Shown: positions 1-10,545, counted from the stretch's first letter. The stretch: DNA of 64,000 nucleotides from Dendrolimus kikuchii (GCA_019925095.2 CM034389.1:2502001-2566000), one strand, 5' to 3'. Notes: generated by a model not told the origin, from the letters alone. Made by a program: numbers and translations.

Positions 1-124
1 GTCAACACACGTACATAAGAATTATATATATATATTATAAAGATATACAATAAATTATTTCAAAATACATAAGTTATTATAATATATGTATTAGCATGAA
101 TATATTGTTTTAATCAGACATAGC

Positions 125-340
125 TGTTTGTGGACAAATGCTGTTTTCTGAGTAAATTTCTAAATGTTCGTGGATTTGGCCTCTCTGACAGTAAGAGGCA
201 GCATATTCCAAAGTTTGACAGCCTGAACTGTAAAAGAATTATCATAATAAGACGAAGTGTGTGCAGGTGTCATAAGTTTTCGATACATATCGGCGCGTAA
301 ATTGAGGGCAATGGATAGGCGATCGAATCTAAATTAAAAC
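125..340 (-). mobile_element. LINE ORF2 C-terminal remnant
   Basis: On the minus strand the translation reads RFDRLSIALNLRADMYRKL, then FTVQAVKLWNMLPLTVREAK. The aromatic-LWN-LP-VR pattern is the usual end of insect LINE ORF2 proteins. It is decayed and has no flanking TSD that I can see. Confidence 0.5.
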
Positions 341-563
341 GTTCCTTAAGGTCGCAGGTAAGGTCTTAAGTGATGACCCTACGAGTGCACGATATAAATC
401 GATATTACATAAAATATCCATATATGCACTCGATATATCGCTTCCACCCGATATTATCGAATAATCTAGTATCGATATGTACAATCGATATATTTTATCC
501 GATACACCAAATATTGTTAGAAATTAAAGAACATACTTTTACTTTTTTATAATAATAATAATA
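341..563. repeat. AT-rich stretch with clustered ATCGAT/GATATC words
   Basis: Several near-palindromic words such as ATCGATAT, TCGATATATCG and GTATCGATATG lie within about 150 bp. A similar cluster is at 1140-1245. No gene is seen. Confidence 0.4.
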
Positions 564-793
564 ATCGGCAGACAAACACACACATTGTATACTCTCAAAT
601 TAAGCAAGTTACGCTTGTGTTATAGGTAATATACAACGGACTACTCTGGGGCCGATCCCAGACACCCAGACCATAGTAAATAACGGAGAAAATACGTTTC
701 CGAAATTTACTATACCAGGAATCGAACCCGGAACCTCTGCGTAGCAGTGAGGTACGCCGGCAAAGGCTTAGCCCGCTCAACCACAGAGGCCGT
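564..793 (-). mobile_element. S1 tRNA-derived SINE, full length
   Basis: On the minus strand it begins GACGGCCTCTGTGGTTGAGC. An A-box-like TGGTTGAGCGGG is followed about 45 bp later by the B-box GGTTCGATTCC, the internal RNA polymerase III promoter of a tRNA gene. The tail half is unrelated to tRNA and ends near the repeated TTTGTCTGCCGATTATT. Copies at 3014, 16727 and 19400 share both ends. Confidence 0.85.
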
Positions 794-1846
794 CAAATTT
801 TATACTGATTTATGGTTGGCTACTTGAGTAAAAATAAAACGTAAAACCCTGAATTATTTAATAAGTAGCCTTCGCAGTAACGAAAGTTTCGTTGTTAACA
901 AAATACTCTAAGTTACTTCAAATCAAACTCCACTATATACCTAACCTACAACGTATAATCGTCTCAACATCTAAAGAGCGACTCTCGATTCTCTCAAATA
1001 ATCGCCCTCGATTTTATTTTTTAGTAGTTTTTCAGCGGTGGCCGATTATGAGATATACTAATGAAACATTTGATTATGAAAATAAACAAGCTATTAATCG
1101 ATTTTCAATATTAGTATTCGAAAATAATTCGATTATGACATTAGTTACGATAAATATATATTTTTATGATATATCGAAGATATCGATATATTTCAACGAT
1201 ATATTATATCGTAAAAAATATCGATATTTTTTCAAAGAATATATACAAATTTTCAACTATAACAGATGGGTCTAGGCCTGCGAGGAACAACAGTAGCCTC
1301 GCTGGAAGATATTCCTTTGAGACAGAGCATTACATCTCGCTCCTTTACCCATTAGGGTCATCTAGGGATGTTCATACAAAAAAAAATGTATGTTTCGGGA
1401 AACGTTTGTGACATCAATTATTGCACAGTGCCATCTATTGGCTTCTAAGTGTTCCACTACAGGTAAATTATTATTTTCTTGGCAAAACATTACGATCTAT
1501 TCAACAATTTAAACGTTATAAAACTGCCAAACAAACAGAGATATTTTTATATTTATAAGTATAGAATATGGGTTAACATGAATACAAAAGGTATTGTCAA
1601 AGTTATTTGAGATAACAGATCGCTGTCAACTGCAAGCAGCGACTGGTTTGATTTCAATTTAAATATACGTATAAAGTTATATTCTGATAACAAAATTAGA
1701 ACAGTTTACAAGGGTTACCATATACGAGGGTCTGATGCGATTATGACGTGGTTTCACCCGGGGAAAGCAAAGGAGTGACCATAAAGCTGTGTCCACATTG
1801 ACAAGACGAAGGTTATATAATATAGCAATTTTATTAAATCATTATA
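794..1846. other. No gene recognised
   Basis: AT-rich sequence. Only the ATCGAT-word cluster near 1140-1245 and simple runs are visible. The open frames here are short, low-complexity and not protein-like. Confidence 0.4.
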
Positions 1847-2985
1847 ATTAATACGTGAAGCAAAAACTTTGTACCCATTTTTACGAAAATTTCGCTGACT
1901 GACGTAGGAGTATGAAATTTTGCAAACTTATAGTTTATATAGAGAAGGAGTGCAGAATGATAATATTTTTTTAATTGTGCATAAAAAATACATTAAATAA
2001 ATAAAAAAAAACGTTACACACACTACCATGTATTTGACACACACATATATATATATACACTTTTGTTTATTGTTAAAGTCAAATTAACAGAGTAGCCTTG
2101 GCCAAATCTGTGATTATAGAAGTATAGTCTTTGACAACAGGACCTTAATAATGTTCAAACTTTTAATTTAAATTAATTATGCTCGAATTTCGACCACTAG
2201 TTTTATTAAATATTTTTATATTTATTTATTCATTTCAATTACAATGTCATCACGGCCTTATAACTAAAGTGTCAATCTAAGCACCATATCCGTAGTCTAT
2301 GGCTACGTATCTTCTGAGTTCTTCGATGTCTTTTTCAAGCCCTTACAGCAAATTTCCACAAAGAACATACATACATACATAGCTTAACGCCAGTTCCCTT
2401 GCGGGGTAGGCACGAACAACAGAGCGCCATTTAGGCTTATTCTTACACACCTCACTTGCTTCTTTCACATTCATAACTCTTCTCATGCACGCTCGTCTGT
2501 TCTTAAGGCTCCTGACATCACCCTCCGCTAGCACACGATCAATTTGATCATGGAAGGTGTGTCGTGGCCTTCCACGACTTCTGCATCCATCCACTTTTGC
2601 ATTGTATATCTGATTAGTCATTCTTTCCACATGCCCGAACCACCGGAGCATTCCTTTCCTTACCTTCACCCCGACACTCTCTTTCAGACCAACCCTCTTT
2701 CTTACTTCGGTATTACGAACGCGGTCCGCGAGCGTCACTCCGCAGATCACTGTTAATTTGACTTGAACAATACACAAAAGTATATATGCGTGTTTGTGTC
2801 AAATACATGGTAGTGTGTGTAACGTTTTTTTTTATTGATTTAATGTATTTTAAAACATAATTTAAAAAAATATTAGCTTTCGTCGCTTCTTCTCTATATA
2901 AACTATAAGTGGGCGAAATTTCATACTCCCACGTCCGCGCAATTTTCGTAAAAAGGGGTACAAAGTTTTTGCTTCACGTATTAAT
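1847..2985. mobile_element. Foldback-type element with ~200-bp terminal inverted repeats
   Basis: ATTAATACGTGAAGC at 1847 is mirrored by GCTTCACGTATTAAT ending at 2985. The arms (about 1847-2046 and 2788-2985) match with small differences over their length, sharing for example CACTACCATGTATTTGACAC and its complement. The core holds unassigned DNA and a reverse LINE-A copy. No transposase is recognised, so it is a non-autonomous DNA element by structure. Confidence 0.65.
2366..2752 (-). mobile_element. LINE-A 3' fragment
   Basis: Minus-strand translation includes GMLRWFGHVERM, DGCRSRGRPRHTFHDQIDRV and VCKNKPKWRSVVRAYPAREL, the C-terminal end of LINE-A ORF2. The 3' end is the typical GAAGTTATGTATG-type tail (here diverged). 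It lies inside the foldback element, so it inserted later. Confidence 0.8.
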
Positions 2986-3013
2986 ATATAAATGAAATAA
3001 AAATATATAAATT

Positions 3014-3246
3014 GACGGCCTCTGTGGTTGAGCGGGCTAAGCCTTTGCGTACCTCACTGCAACGCAGAGGTTCCGGGTTCGATTCCTGGTATAGTAAATT
3101 TCGGAAACGTATTTTATCCGTTATTTACTATGGTCTGGGTGTCTGGGATCGGCCCCAGAGTAGTCCGTTGTATATTACCCATAACACAAGCGTAACTTGC
3201 TTAATTTGGGGATATATAATGTGTGTGTTTGTCTGCCGATTATTAT
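3014..3246 (+). mobile_element. S1 tRNA-derived SINE, full length
   Basis: A-box TGGTTGAGCGGG and B-box GGTTCGATTCC are intact in the head. The tail ends GCCGATTATTATAAT and runs into an A/T-rich simple repeat (3247-3290). Confidence 0.85.
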
Positions 3247-3576
3247 AATAAAAAAAAAAAAAATATATATATATATAAAAAAAAATAAAATAACAGATTA
3301 CTCTATGTACATCATAGATAAATTGATGACGCGCTTCGTAAAAATGCTGTATCTAGTATAAAATACTAATCTAACATGACAGACAGTATTTTTTGTCGCA
3401 ATAAATAAGCTTTATTGCCGCTTTGGTACCAGCTTGAGCAATAAAATATTGTGTTGTCAACAAAACTATCTGATGTATGCTGCGCGTTAAAATGTTAGAA
3501 TTATTTACTGCAGTACCGTAGTGAATCCTAGTCTTATACAAAAACATTGACTAATAAATCCTAATTCTAATAATAT
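3247..3576. other. No gene recognised
   Basis: A-run and TA-run after the SINE, then about 280 bp of AT-rich sequence with nothing assignable. Confidence 0.4.
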
Positions 3577-4028
3577 TGTTACGAGTGCGGGACTCGAGTT
3601 AAAATGCCGTTGGAATTACTATAGAATTTATTAGAACTATACAAACACGTATAACACAGGTACAAATATAACTGGACGCAACCAGTACAAACGTAATGTA
3701 CGATTTAATAACACTCGCAAAGTCCGTCACTATATAGCTCATCGAATGTACACACGTCTTGCTCGTATCGTAATCGTCGATTGACTGCCTCACCCCTCCG
3801 TTCAGGCATTGTTTTATACTCATCTATACAAATACAATGTATCTACCTACCAAGCGTTGACGCAATTTCTCAGAAAACGTAATCCACACACCTGCTTAGT
3901 TATTCCTGCGAACGGCTATAAAATACACAATAGACTGTCTTTCTAAGTAAACAAAAGAAGTCCAAATGCGGGAAGGTGTGCTATATTATGGCAGGCAGGT
4001 GTGCATTCACTTCTGTCGCCATGTAACA
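3577..4028 (+). mobile_element. L-family solo LTR
   Basis: Starts TGTTACGAGTGCGGG and ends ATGTAACA, so it has the TG...CA ends with a 6-bp inverted TGTTAC/GTAACA. The 4-bp ATAT is duplicated on both sides (3573-3576 and 4029-4032). Length is 452 bp. No primer-binding site, internal coding region or second LTR follows, so this is a solo LTR, probably Ty3/gypsy-like by TSD size. Confidence 0.8.
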
Positions 4029-4039
4029 ATATATATAAT

Positions 4040-4475
4040 AAAGAAAGGCCCCCGCCTCCGTGCTTGCCTCAGCCAGCCTGTACGGAGTGGAGGTCGCTCG
4101 AGTTAAGACTCAAGCTCCAGGGGTGGAAGTGATAAATAGCATCACGTCAGAAGTAGCTTCGGTGAACCTGCAGCCTACCTCTACACCCCTTAGCCACTCA
4201 CACCCATGTTGCCTCTGTCTTCTATGGCATTTTTTGGGGCCCATGCTGAAAGTGGCGAGTCACCGTCTGCCCATTTTTCCATGTTCCCCGAACATTGCGA
4301 CGGACAGACGCCATAGTCCCCATATTCCCACATCCCTAGTCCCACTAGCAGTTCATCCCAATAGCCCGGTACTTACTGTTCAAGTACCGGGCTATTGGAG
4401 TGAACAGCTCCCCTCCGATCTTCACACTATCATTCTATTAAGGCGCTCCCTAAACGCGAGCATTTGCCTGTAATA
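4040..4475 (+). repeat. GC-rich island of unknown origin with a perfect hairpin
   Basis: This block is much more GC-rich than its surroundings and is open in one frame for 137 codons, but the translation does not resemble a known protein. It may be retroelement 5' sequence. It contains the hairpin at 4358-4398. Confidence 0.3.
4358..4398. repeat. Perfect 17-bp stem hairpin
   Basis: CCAATAGCCCGGTACTT, a 7-base loop, then the exact complement AAGTACCGGGCTATTGG. No run of T follows, so it does not look like a terminator. Confidence 0.8.
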
Positions 4476-4778
4476 TAAAGCTGCAAATCAGACTTGCCTA
4501 GATGACCTAAGTTGTACTGGTTTACTCAACTGCCAACCAAAAACATACCAACAAGGATAATATGAACTGTTTTACAAACCATAGCATGTTTGATTATTAT
4601 GCAGCGCCATCTAGTTACAACATTTATAATTAATGTCATCTGTGATACCGAGCATTACAGTGCGCAACCTGTAATGATACAATCTGTAATATATTTATAC
4701 AACTTGTTACACAACGACCGCTTGATCTGGCATTGGGGAATCAACTAAGTGCTTAAAGATTGAGTCCTAAATTTTACG

Positions 4779-5000
4779 TTACAGGCGAATGCTCTTCAGT
4801 CAGAAAGGCAGTATAGCATCGTAATAATGCTCAAAAACGAATCATAGATAAGACATTACAAGCGAATTCTGGCAGTCAGGTTGGCAGTATTGTAAAGTAA
4901 TTCTCAAAATCGAATCATGTTACATTCTTATATTACAGGCGAATGCTAGCGGTGAGGCAGCATCTATAGAATATATGTTATAATGTTTCAAATACCCAAT
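4779..5000. repeat. 77-bp tandem repeat, about three units
   Basis: Units start TTACAGGCGAATGCT (4779), TTACAAGCGAATTCT (4856) and TTACAGGCGAATGCT (4933), an exact 77-bp spacing. Each has a GGCAGTAT-like middle and a TCAAAA(A)CGAATCAT end. Units are diverged; the third is partial. Confidence 0.75.
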
Positions 5001-5300
5001 TTATTAAGGGAATCTTTCTTAGGGTAACCAATCGGCATTATGGTAATGTAAGTTACAAATGTGTACATAGGTGTGTTTAAGGTTATGTAACGTTAATACT
5101 ACGCGACGCCTTGATTTAATGATCAAACATAAATTTTCACACAACCTCGGCATGTTATGATTCGTTGAGTTAACAGTTTAGTGTTTAGTTAAGTGTCTAA
5201 GAAATAGCTTTCACAAGTGAATTTGGATTCTTAATATGTATATATAAACATAGAGTGAAGTATAGGATTTTGACGACGACGACGACGTAGACGACCATAC

Positions 5301-5532
5301 CAGGTGGTAGAGTATTTGCTCGACTGGATGGCGACCACCCCTGGTCTAGAGTACGCCGTCATAACAACCTTGTGTTGTGTTCCGGCATTAGTGACCAGAT
5401 TCCAGTCTCCCTTAAGAGAGCAGCAGCGCATTTGTAGCACCTTTGGTGTTGCAAATGTCCATAGGCGATGGTAACCGCTTTCCATCAAGTGGGCCGTCTG
5501 CCTGTCTGTTGAGCTCCGGCAATAAAAAAAAA
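5301..5532 (+). mobile_element. C300 element, 5'-truncated
   Basis: Matches the C300 repeat from CAGGTGGTAG to its poly-A end, with the first ~80 bp missing. A (GAC)n run precedes it. Confidence 0.8.
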
Positions 5533-5840
5533 TACCAACCATAGATGACGTTAAACATTTCCAGCGGGCTAAGTTCTTGTATTCTGATATTACAATGTCG
5601 TCAGTCAAACACTGATGACATAATGGCTGTTTTTTTGATACAAAAACAACTGTAGGGACACACGTAGCGGCCATAGGGCGAAGTAAGCCTTTTATTAGTT
5701 GACTTCTGGCAGCCTACGTATGCTTCCGTAACATTACCCGCCACATTAGAATGAATGTGTATTGTGTGAGCGATTACAGTATTTTTACATTCTAAACACT
5801 GTTTCCTATGCTTTTCCGGTAGGTGAACACACAATAGAAA
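5533..5840 (-). pseudogene. Cys-rich coding remnant, possibly a transposase end
   Basis: Two overlapping minus-strand frames hold HLPEKHRKQCLECK, then paired cysteines and QPLCHQCL. A C..C....C..C layout after LPxKxRKxC is reminiscent of the zinc-binding tail of piggyBac-type transposases, but a frameshift lies between the parts. This is a weak call. Confidence 0.22.
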
Positions 5841-5999
5841 CAGACAAACTTAATATAAATACAGTGTAAACTATATATAACGACACTCAAGGGACTGTGC
5901 ATCCTATGGCGTTATAGAGAGTTGTCGTTAAATGGAGAGAACTCTGTTATTTTTGTCTGACGCCTTTTGCTCCACCAGTAATTTTGTTGTATGTTTTAA

Positions 6000-6556
6000 C
6001 CGACTTCAAAGAAAGGCGGAGGTTCTCATTTCGTCGGGATCTTTTTTTTTTATCCGAATTCCTTTTTTTATGTATGTTCACCGGTTACTCCGAGATTTAT
6101 GATCCGATTTACGTGATATTTTTTTTGTTTGACGCGGAATAGCTGCCATTTGGTCCCCTAAAAATTTGACATAGTCTAGCCCGGTAGTTTTCTTTTTATG
6201 AACATTTTTTTGTTCCCGTTTCTTGGGACCTATATTTTTTAAGGAGCGCGGCACCTTTCGTAGGTCTACCCATACATAGTTAGACACTAAAAAGTAACAA
6301 AAAAATAAAAAACTTCGTTTAAAAAACCGACTTCAAAAACTAAAATAATAAAAAGTATAAAATAACTTATTTCTAAAGCTGTTATTATTAATATATATTA
6401 TCTAAAACATCTTGAAGTCGGTGCAAAGTAAAACATAAACAATACTATACTTTGAAAATTACTAAGCACCGACTTTAAGATGTTTTAGATAATATATATT
6501 AATAAGCCTTAGAAATAAGTTATTTTATACCTTTTAGTTTTTTTTAGTTTTTTATA
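6000..6556. repeat. ACCGAC foldback repeat, copy 1
   Basis: It begins AACCGACTTCAAAGAAAGG. It contains one unit of the sequence that is tandemly repeated at 30.35 kb, then a foldback: 6345-6425 and 6467-6540 are inverted copies around TATATATTATCTAAAACATC. The family recurs at 30220-31076. Confidence 0.65.
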
Positions 6557-6733
6557 CTTAGAAATTTCGCTATTCATGATTCCGACAGTCGACTTTATTA
6601 CAGGTTAGAATAATAAAGCGATAAAACAATGTATACAGCTGCGCAGTTTTTACTAATTTTGGCAACTTAAAAGTTACTTTTTATAACTCAATTCTTGTCG
6701 TTATTAAGAGTGGGTGTAATACTATATAGAGTT

Positions 6734-7000
6734 GCGCTGGATCGGACTGGGCGTAACTACGTTCTAAGTCTCAACCTTTCCTACATAAAAAGCGCGGGGC
6801 ACATGGGAGGAGGGTGAAGGGTGGTTTTAGTGGGTACTGGTTGTTGCCCGTGCAACTTCTCTGAGTCTCCAGACAAGCTGGCTTGATTATTGTTCGGATT
6901 GCCCCTTATCAAAGGGGAAAGACTTCATGATCAACTATGGTCTAATCCCTTGCAAAGGACCCAGTATTGTGCGTAAATAGCACTTCCCCCGCCTTAAAAT
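6734..7000 (+). mobile_element. R1-like LINE 3' end with TSD
   Basis: It shares GGCGTAACTACGTTCTAAGT, the GTTTTAGTGGGTA box and CCTTGCAAAGGACCC with copies at 20828, 40497 and 62727. The 3' end is CCCCCGCCTTAAAA. TAATACTATATAGAG is duplicated on both sides, showing retrotransposition of a short 3' fragment. Confidence 0.7.
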
Positions 7001-7083
7001 AATACTATATAGAGTGTATCATTGTATGGAAGACAAGTTAAACCAACAAAAATCATGTGACGTTATATAGAGTTTACACTGTA

Positions 7084-7519
7084 TACTATTATGATACCAG
7101 TAGTTGACTATACTGACGATAATTTGACAGCAGAAGGCCCAGATGTGCTATCAGCCTACCTGCTGTACTCCAGGAGAAAAGTGAGGCAGATTTAAGGATA
7201 GTAATTAAGTGAAGCAATTTGCGTCGCTAACTAGCTTCGTTCAAACGCAGCACAATCCATCGCAGTCGGCCTGCGACACGAATTTATGTAATTGCCGCGA
7301 TGAAAGCGAGAAATTAATGAGTTTCAACACTAGGGCATTACCAAGCGTGGCGGCTACCACAGACTCTTAACCATTTTCTTGATTGCTTTTAGGTCCATTT
7401 TACAATTCGCATATTCCGTGTTGTATTTAAAAGTTATTTTGTAAACCTTGTTAGGTAATATAATGTTTTTTACTTTCATATTTAATTAAACATTAATCAA
7501 AATGTGAGTAAGAAAAAAA
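7084..7519. other. No gene recognised
   Basis: Mixed-composition sequence without protein-like open frames or recognised repeats. Confidence 0.4.
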
Positions 7520-8061
7520 CTTCAACGGACAAGTGGAAAAACGAATCGCAATTAAATTTTAATTTAAACTTTTACCGGCAGGTAGATAGATAACTCTTTA
7601 TTGTACACCAATACGAACATGAACTTAAAGACTAAAATTGTATCTAGTTATGTACAAAGGGCGGTCTTATCGCTAAAAAGCGATCTCTTCCAGACAACCC
7701 CAGGAGTGAATTGAGATGATAATGGCGATGGTGGTATACGTAACGTATAGTACGAACTATTTACATTTTAATAATAAATACATAAATGATAGATATATAT
7801 ATGCATATGCAGAGTTTTTATATATTAGATATATTTAATAATATACTTAATATACATATCATACAAATACATATCTACAGAATATATAAATGCTTATAAA
7901 TGAATTTAAACATCATATTCCAAAGACAGGTGGTATTTTTTGATCATACTTTTAAATATCAATATATAAGGTTTTCAAATTGGACAAGTACATTAACAAT
8001 CTACCCGTAAAACTTTAAGTTAAAACTTGTTGCGATTCGTTTCTCCACTTGCCCGTTGAAG
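7520..8061. mobile_element. Long-arm MITE, copy interrupted by a LINE 3' end
   Basis: The left arm CTTCAACGGACAAGTGG (about 62 bp) and its complement at about 8000-8061 match the compact copy at 21427-21580. The spacer is enlarged by insertion of a G-family 3' end and AT-rich DNA. Flanking sequence to about 8255 also matches the 21.6-kb copy. Confidence 0.65.
7583..7765 (-). mobile_element. G-family LINE 3' end
   Basis: On the minus strand it reads TGTCTGGAAGAGATCGCT, a short loop, AGCGATAAGACCGCCC, then about 110 bp to an AATAAAG and a (TATC)n tail. It carries the ATCGCT/AGCGAT hairpin common to all copies. Confidence 0.7.
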
Positions 8062-8395
8062 TTTCACTTCTACTATGTGTCCCAGCACACATTTTGATTT
8101 TTCGCAGGTTTGCTGCAAATTATGATTTGGTTAGGCTAGGTACATTTTAATGAATACATTTTTTATTTAAACATATTTTATTTTATAAAAAAAACCTGAA
8201 TTCGACCCGGAAACAAAAAAACACTCATAGTCTACTCTAAAATTATACGTAACGCTTTATATAGACGTTTCACTTCAACAAGTCTTTCTTCATACTACCT
8301 ACCTATTACGTCTCAGTTTTTGTAATATAATCTACCTCAATATAATATAATAAAATAGATAAACAGATGACGAAGAAAAACTCAGCAGAAAATAT

Positions 8396-8900
8396 TGTTA
8401 CAACTCAGGTCCCGAGAAAAATAAAATCCACCTGCATATCTGAAACAAAGCACATTTATTACCCGTCGGCATTTGAACTAATAACTAATAATATAGAAAC
8501 TATTCTAATTTATGATCGTCTTCTTTTGTTTACTTGTTGGCATACGGCCTATTATTGTATTGTAATCATTAGCCAGGTGTTACGGATTTTAAAGTACAAG
8601 CTGATTCTAGGAAATTCGGTCCACGTTGCCGGGCGGACATATTGCATTTGTGCAGTATAAAATAATGACCCAATGGAGAGAGGGGGCAATCGAGCGAGAA
8701 CCACGATCGAAGCGAGATGTGCGTACTACAATCGGGAATCTAATAAGTGACGGACTTTGCGCGTGTATTTGAATTACGTACTTCTGCATTACGTTTGGAC
8801 TTGTTGTGTTCTGTTATATTTGTACCTGTGTTTGTATAGTTCTAATAAACTCTATAATAATTCCAACGGCATTTTAATTCGAGTCTCGCAACTCGTAACA
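8396..8900 (-). mobile_element. L-family solo LTR
   Basis: A reverse-oriented LTR bounded by TGTTACAACTCAGG and ACTCGTAACA. ATAT is duplicated (8392-8395 and 8901-8904). It matches the copy at 38705 most closely. Confidence 0.78.
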
Positions 8901-9399
8901 ATATAATTTAACCAAGAAATTAATTACGAATAAAAGTTAATTAAATATTGGCAATGTTGAACCGTAGAAAAGTAATGTCGGTATTACATTTCGTTGATTG
9001 CTAGCGAGTAAAAGGGGATTCCAATATTGGCTCGATCTATTTATAAAGACGAGCCCACCCGAATTCGGCCAAATACGTATACATGCGTTCGCTTTATTGC
9101 TTTTACGATCGAGTGAAAAATTACGAGTTCATCGTGTAAGACCTTCTTTAATCTTTTATTCTAATACAAATTCTATGTAGCTAGAGGGAGAAAGCATCAG
9201 TTCAACGTTCGTTTTAATTATCTGTATTTGACCACAAATTTGTGGTGCTTCCCAATGAGCCGTGTCTGACAGTTCGGCAACAAATTTGTGGTGGTTCCGT
9301 CTTATAGGTTAACTATTGATAAACGTCAAATAAAAACTCAGTAATTTCGTCTATAATTTACTACTAAAATGTAATTAATAATAATAATTGTATGATTTT
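8901..9399. other. No gene recognised; one palindrome pair
   Basis: ACCACAAATTTGTGGT at 9231-9246 is a perfect palindrome, with a near copy at about 9280-9292. Otherwise nothing assignable. Confidence 0.4.
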
Positions 9400-9413
9400 T
9401 ATAAATAGTGTTA

Positions 9414-9966
9414 CATACATACATAACTTCACGCCAGTTCCCTTGTGGGGTAGGCACGAACAACAGAGCGCCATTCAGGCTTATTCTTACACACCTCACT
9501 TGCTTCTTTGACATTCATAACTCTTGTCATGCACGCTCGTCTGTTCTTAAGACTCCTGACATCACCTTCTGCTAGTACACGATCAATTTGATCATGGAAG
9601 GTGTGTCGTGGCCTTCCACGACTTCTGCATCCATCCACTTTTGCATTGTATATCTGTTTAGTCATTCTTTCCACATGCCCGAACCACCGGGGCATTCCTT
9701 TCCTTACCTTCACCCCGACACTCTCTTTCAGACCAACTCTCTCTCTTACTTCGGTATTACGAACGCGGTCCGCGAGCGTCACTCCGCAGATTTTGCGCAG
9801 TGCTCGCATCTCGACCGCGTTTACTCTACTTTCGTGCTCTCTCCTCCATACCCAACTCTCGCTCCCATACGTGAGCGTAGGTACCAGCACCGCGTTGTGT
9901 ATAGCAAGCTGGGCCTTCTGGCTGAGGTTCTTAGCGCCTAGAAGTTTACCTAACGCTCCATTCACA
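9414..9966 (-). mobile_element. LINE-A 3' fragment with TSD
   Basis: Uninterrupted minus-strand frame of 178 codons from MNGALGKLLGAKN through LTYGSESWVW, RWFGHVERM and AYPTRELA. The tail is GAAGTTATGTATGTATGTAA on the minus strand. TATAAATAGTGTTA is present at 9400-9413 and again from 9967. Confidence 0.88.
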
Positions 9967-10003
9967 CTATATAAATAGTGTTAATAATGTAATTCATGAA
10001 GAT

Positions 10004-10175
10004 AGATCGATAATACTTTATTGCTAACCAAATATACAATTTCAAAAATACACAATTACAATATAGTCATGGTAGCAACAATGGGCGGCCTTATCGCTTA
10101 AAGCAATCTCTTCCAGGCAACCTAACTTAAGGAATAGTTTAACCTAATCTGGCGATGTAGGTGGTGCAGATTATT
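10004..10175 (-). mobile_element. G-family LINE 3' end, diverged
   Basis: Minus strand: TGCCTGGAAGAGATTGCT, loop, AAGCGATAAGGCCGCCC, ending in a TATTATCGATCTATCTTC tail. The hairpin is present with one altered pair. Confidence 0.6.
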
Positions 10176-10245
10176 AGATAGAACTTAAACAGACATACTT
10201 AAACTATATATTTTATAAATTAAATACATATACTATATATATATT

Positions 10246-10545
10246 GAGTCGTGGTAGCGTAATGGCCAGTGCACGCGTCCCAAACTCAAAGGGCGCGGTT
10301 TCGATCCTGGCCGGAACGCATGCATCACTTAGTCAGTTTTCTGATCTAATATGCATATTCTTACAACTACCACGTGCTAATAACGGTGAAGGTAAACATC
10401 GTGATGCAACCTGCACATCGAGATAACCGATGTGTCAAACCTGCCAAGCCGCCTTGGACAAGCGTGGCGGATATACGTCCGTTCCCCTATAATGGGAGGC
10501 CCGAGCCCAGCAGTGGGACATTTATGGGCTGATATTATTATATTA
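10246..10545 (+). mobile_element. S2 tRNA-derived SINE, full length
   Basis: The head CGTGGTAGCGTAATGGCCAG is followed by the B-box-like GGTTTCGATCCTGG. The tail ends GCCCAGCAGTGGGACATTTA and a (ATT)n run. The reverse copy at 25186 has the canonical B-box GGTTCGATCC. Confidence 0.78.

Larger units (their letters stand above)
5862..7081. mobile_element. pogo/Tigger-like non-autonomous DNA transposon
   Basis: The ends CAGTGTAAACTATATATAAC and its near-complement ending AGTTTACACTG are each flanked by TA. The left interior continues CGACACTCAAGGGACTG, the style of Tigger/pogo ends. No transposase is present. Two later insertions sit inside: an ACCGAC-type foldback repeat (about 6000-6556) and an R1-like 3' end (6734-7000). 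Confidence 0.55.

Noticed and set aside
892..1275. 127-aa coding gene
   Set aside because: Composition is low-complexity AT-rich sequence with periodic ATCGAT words; no protein-like features.
3024..3095. tRNA gene
   Set aside because: A- and B-box motifs are present, but the sequence is the head of a dispersed SINE with a fixed unrelated tail, and no complete cloverleaf is supported.
10246..10320. tRNA gene
   Set aside because: The same reasoning: it is the head of the S2 SINE, which recurs at 25.2 kb.
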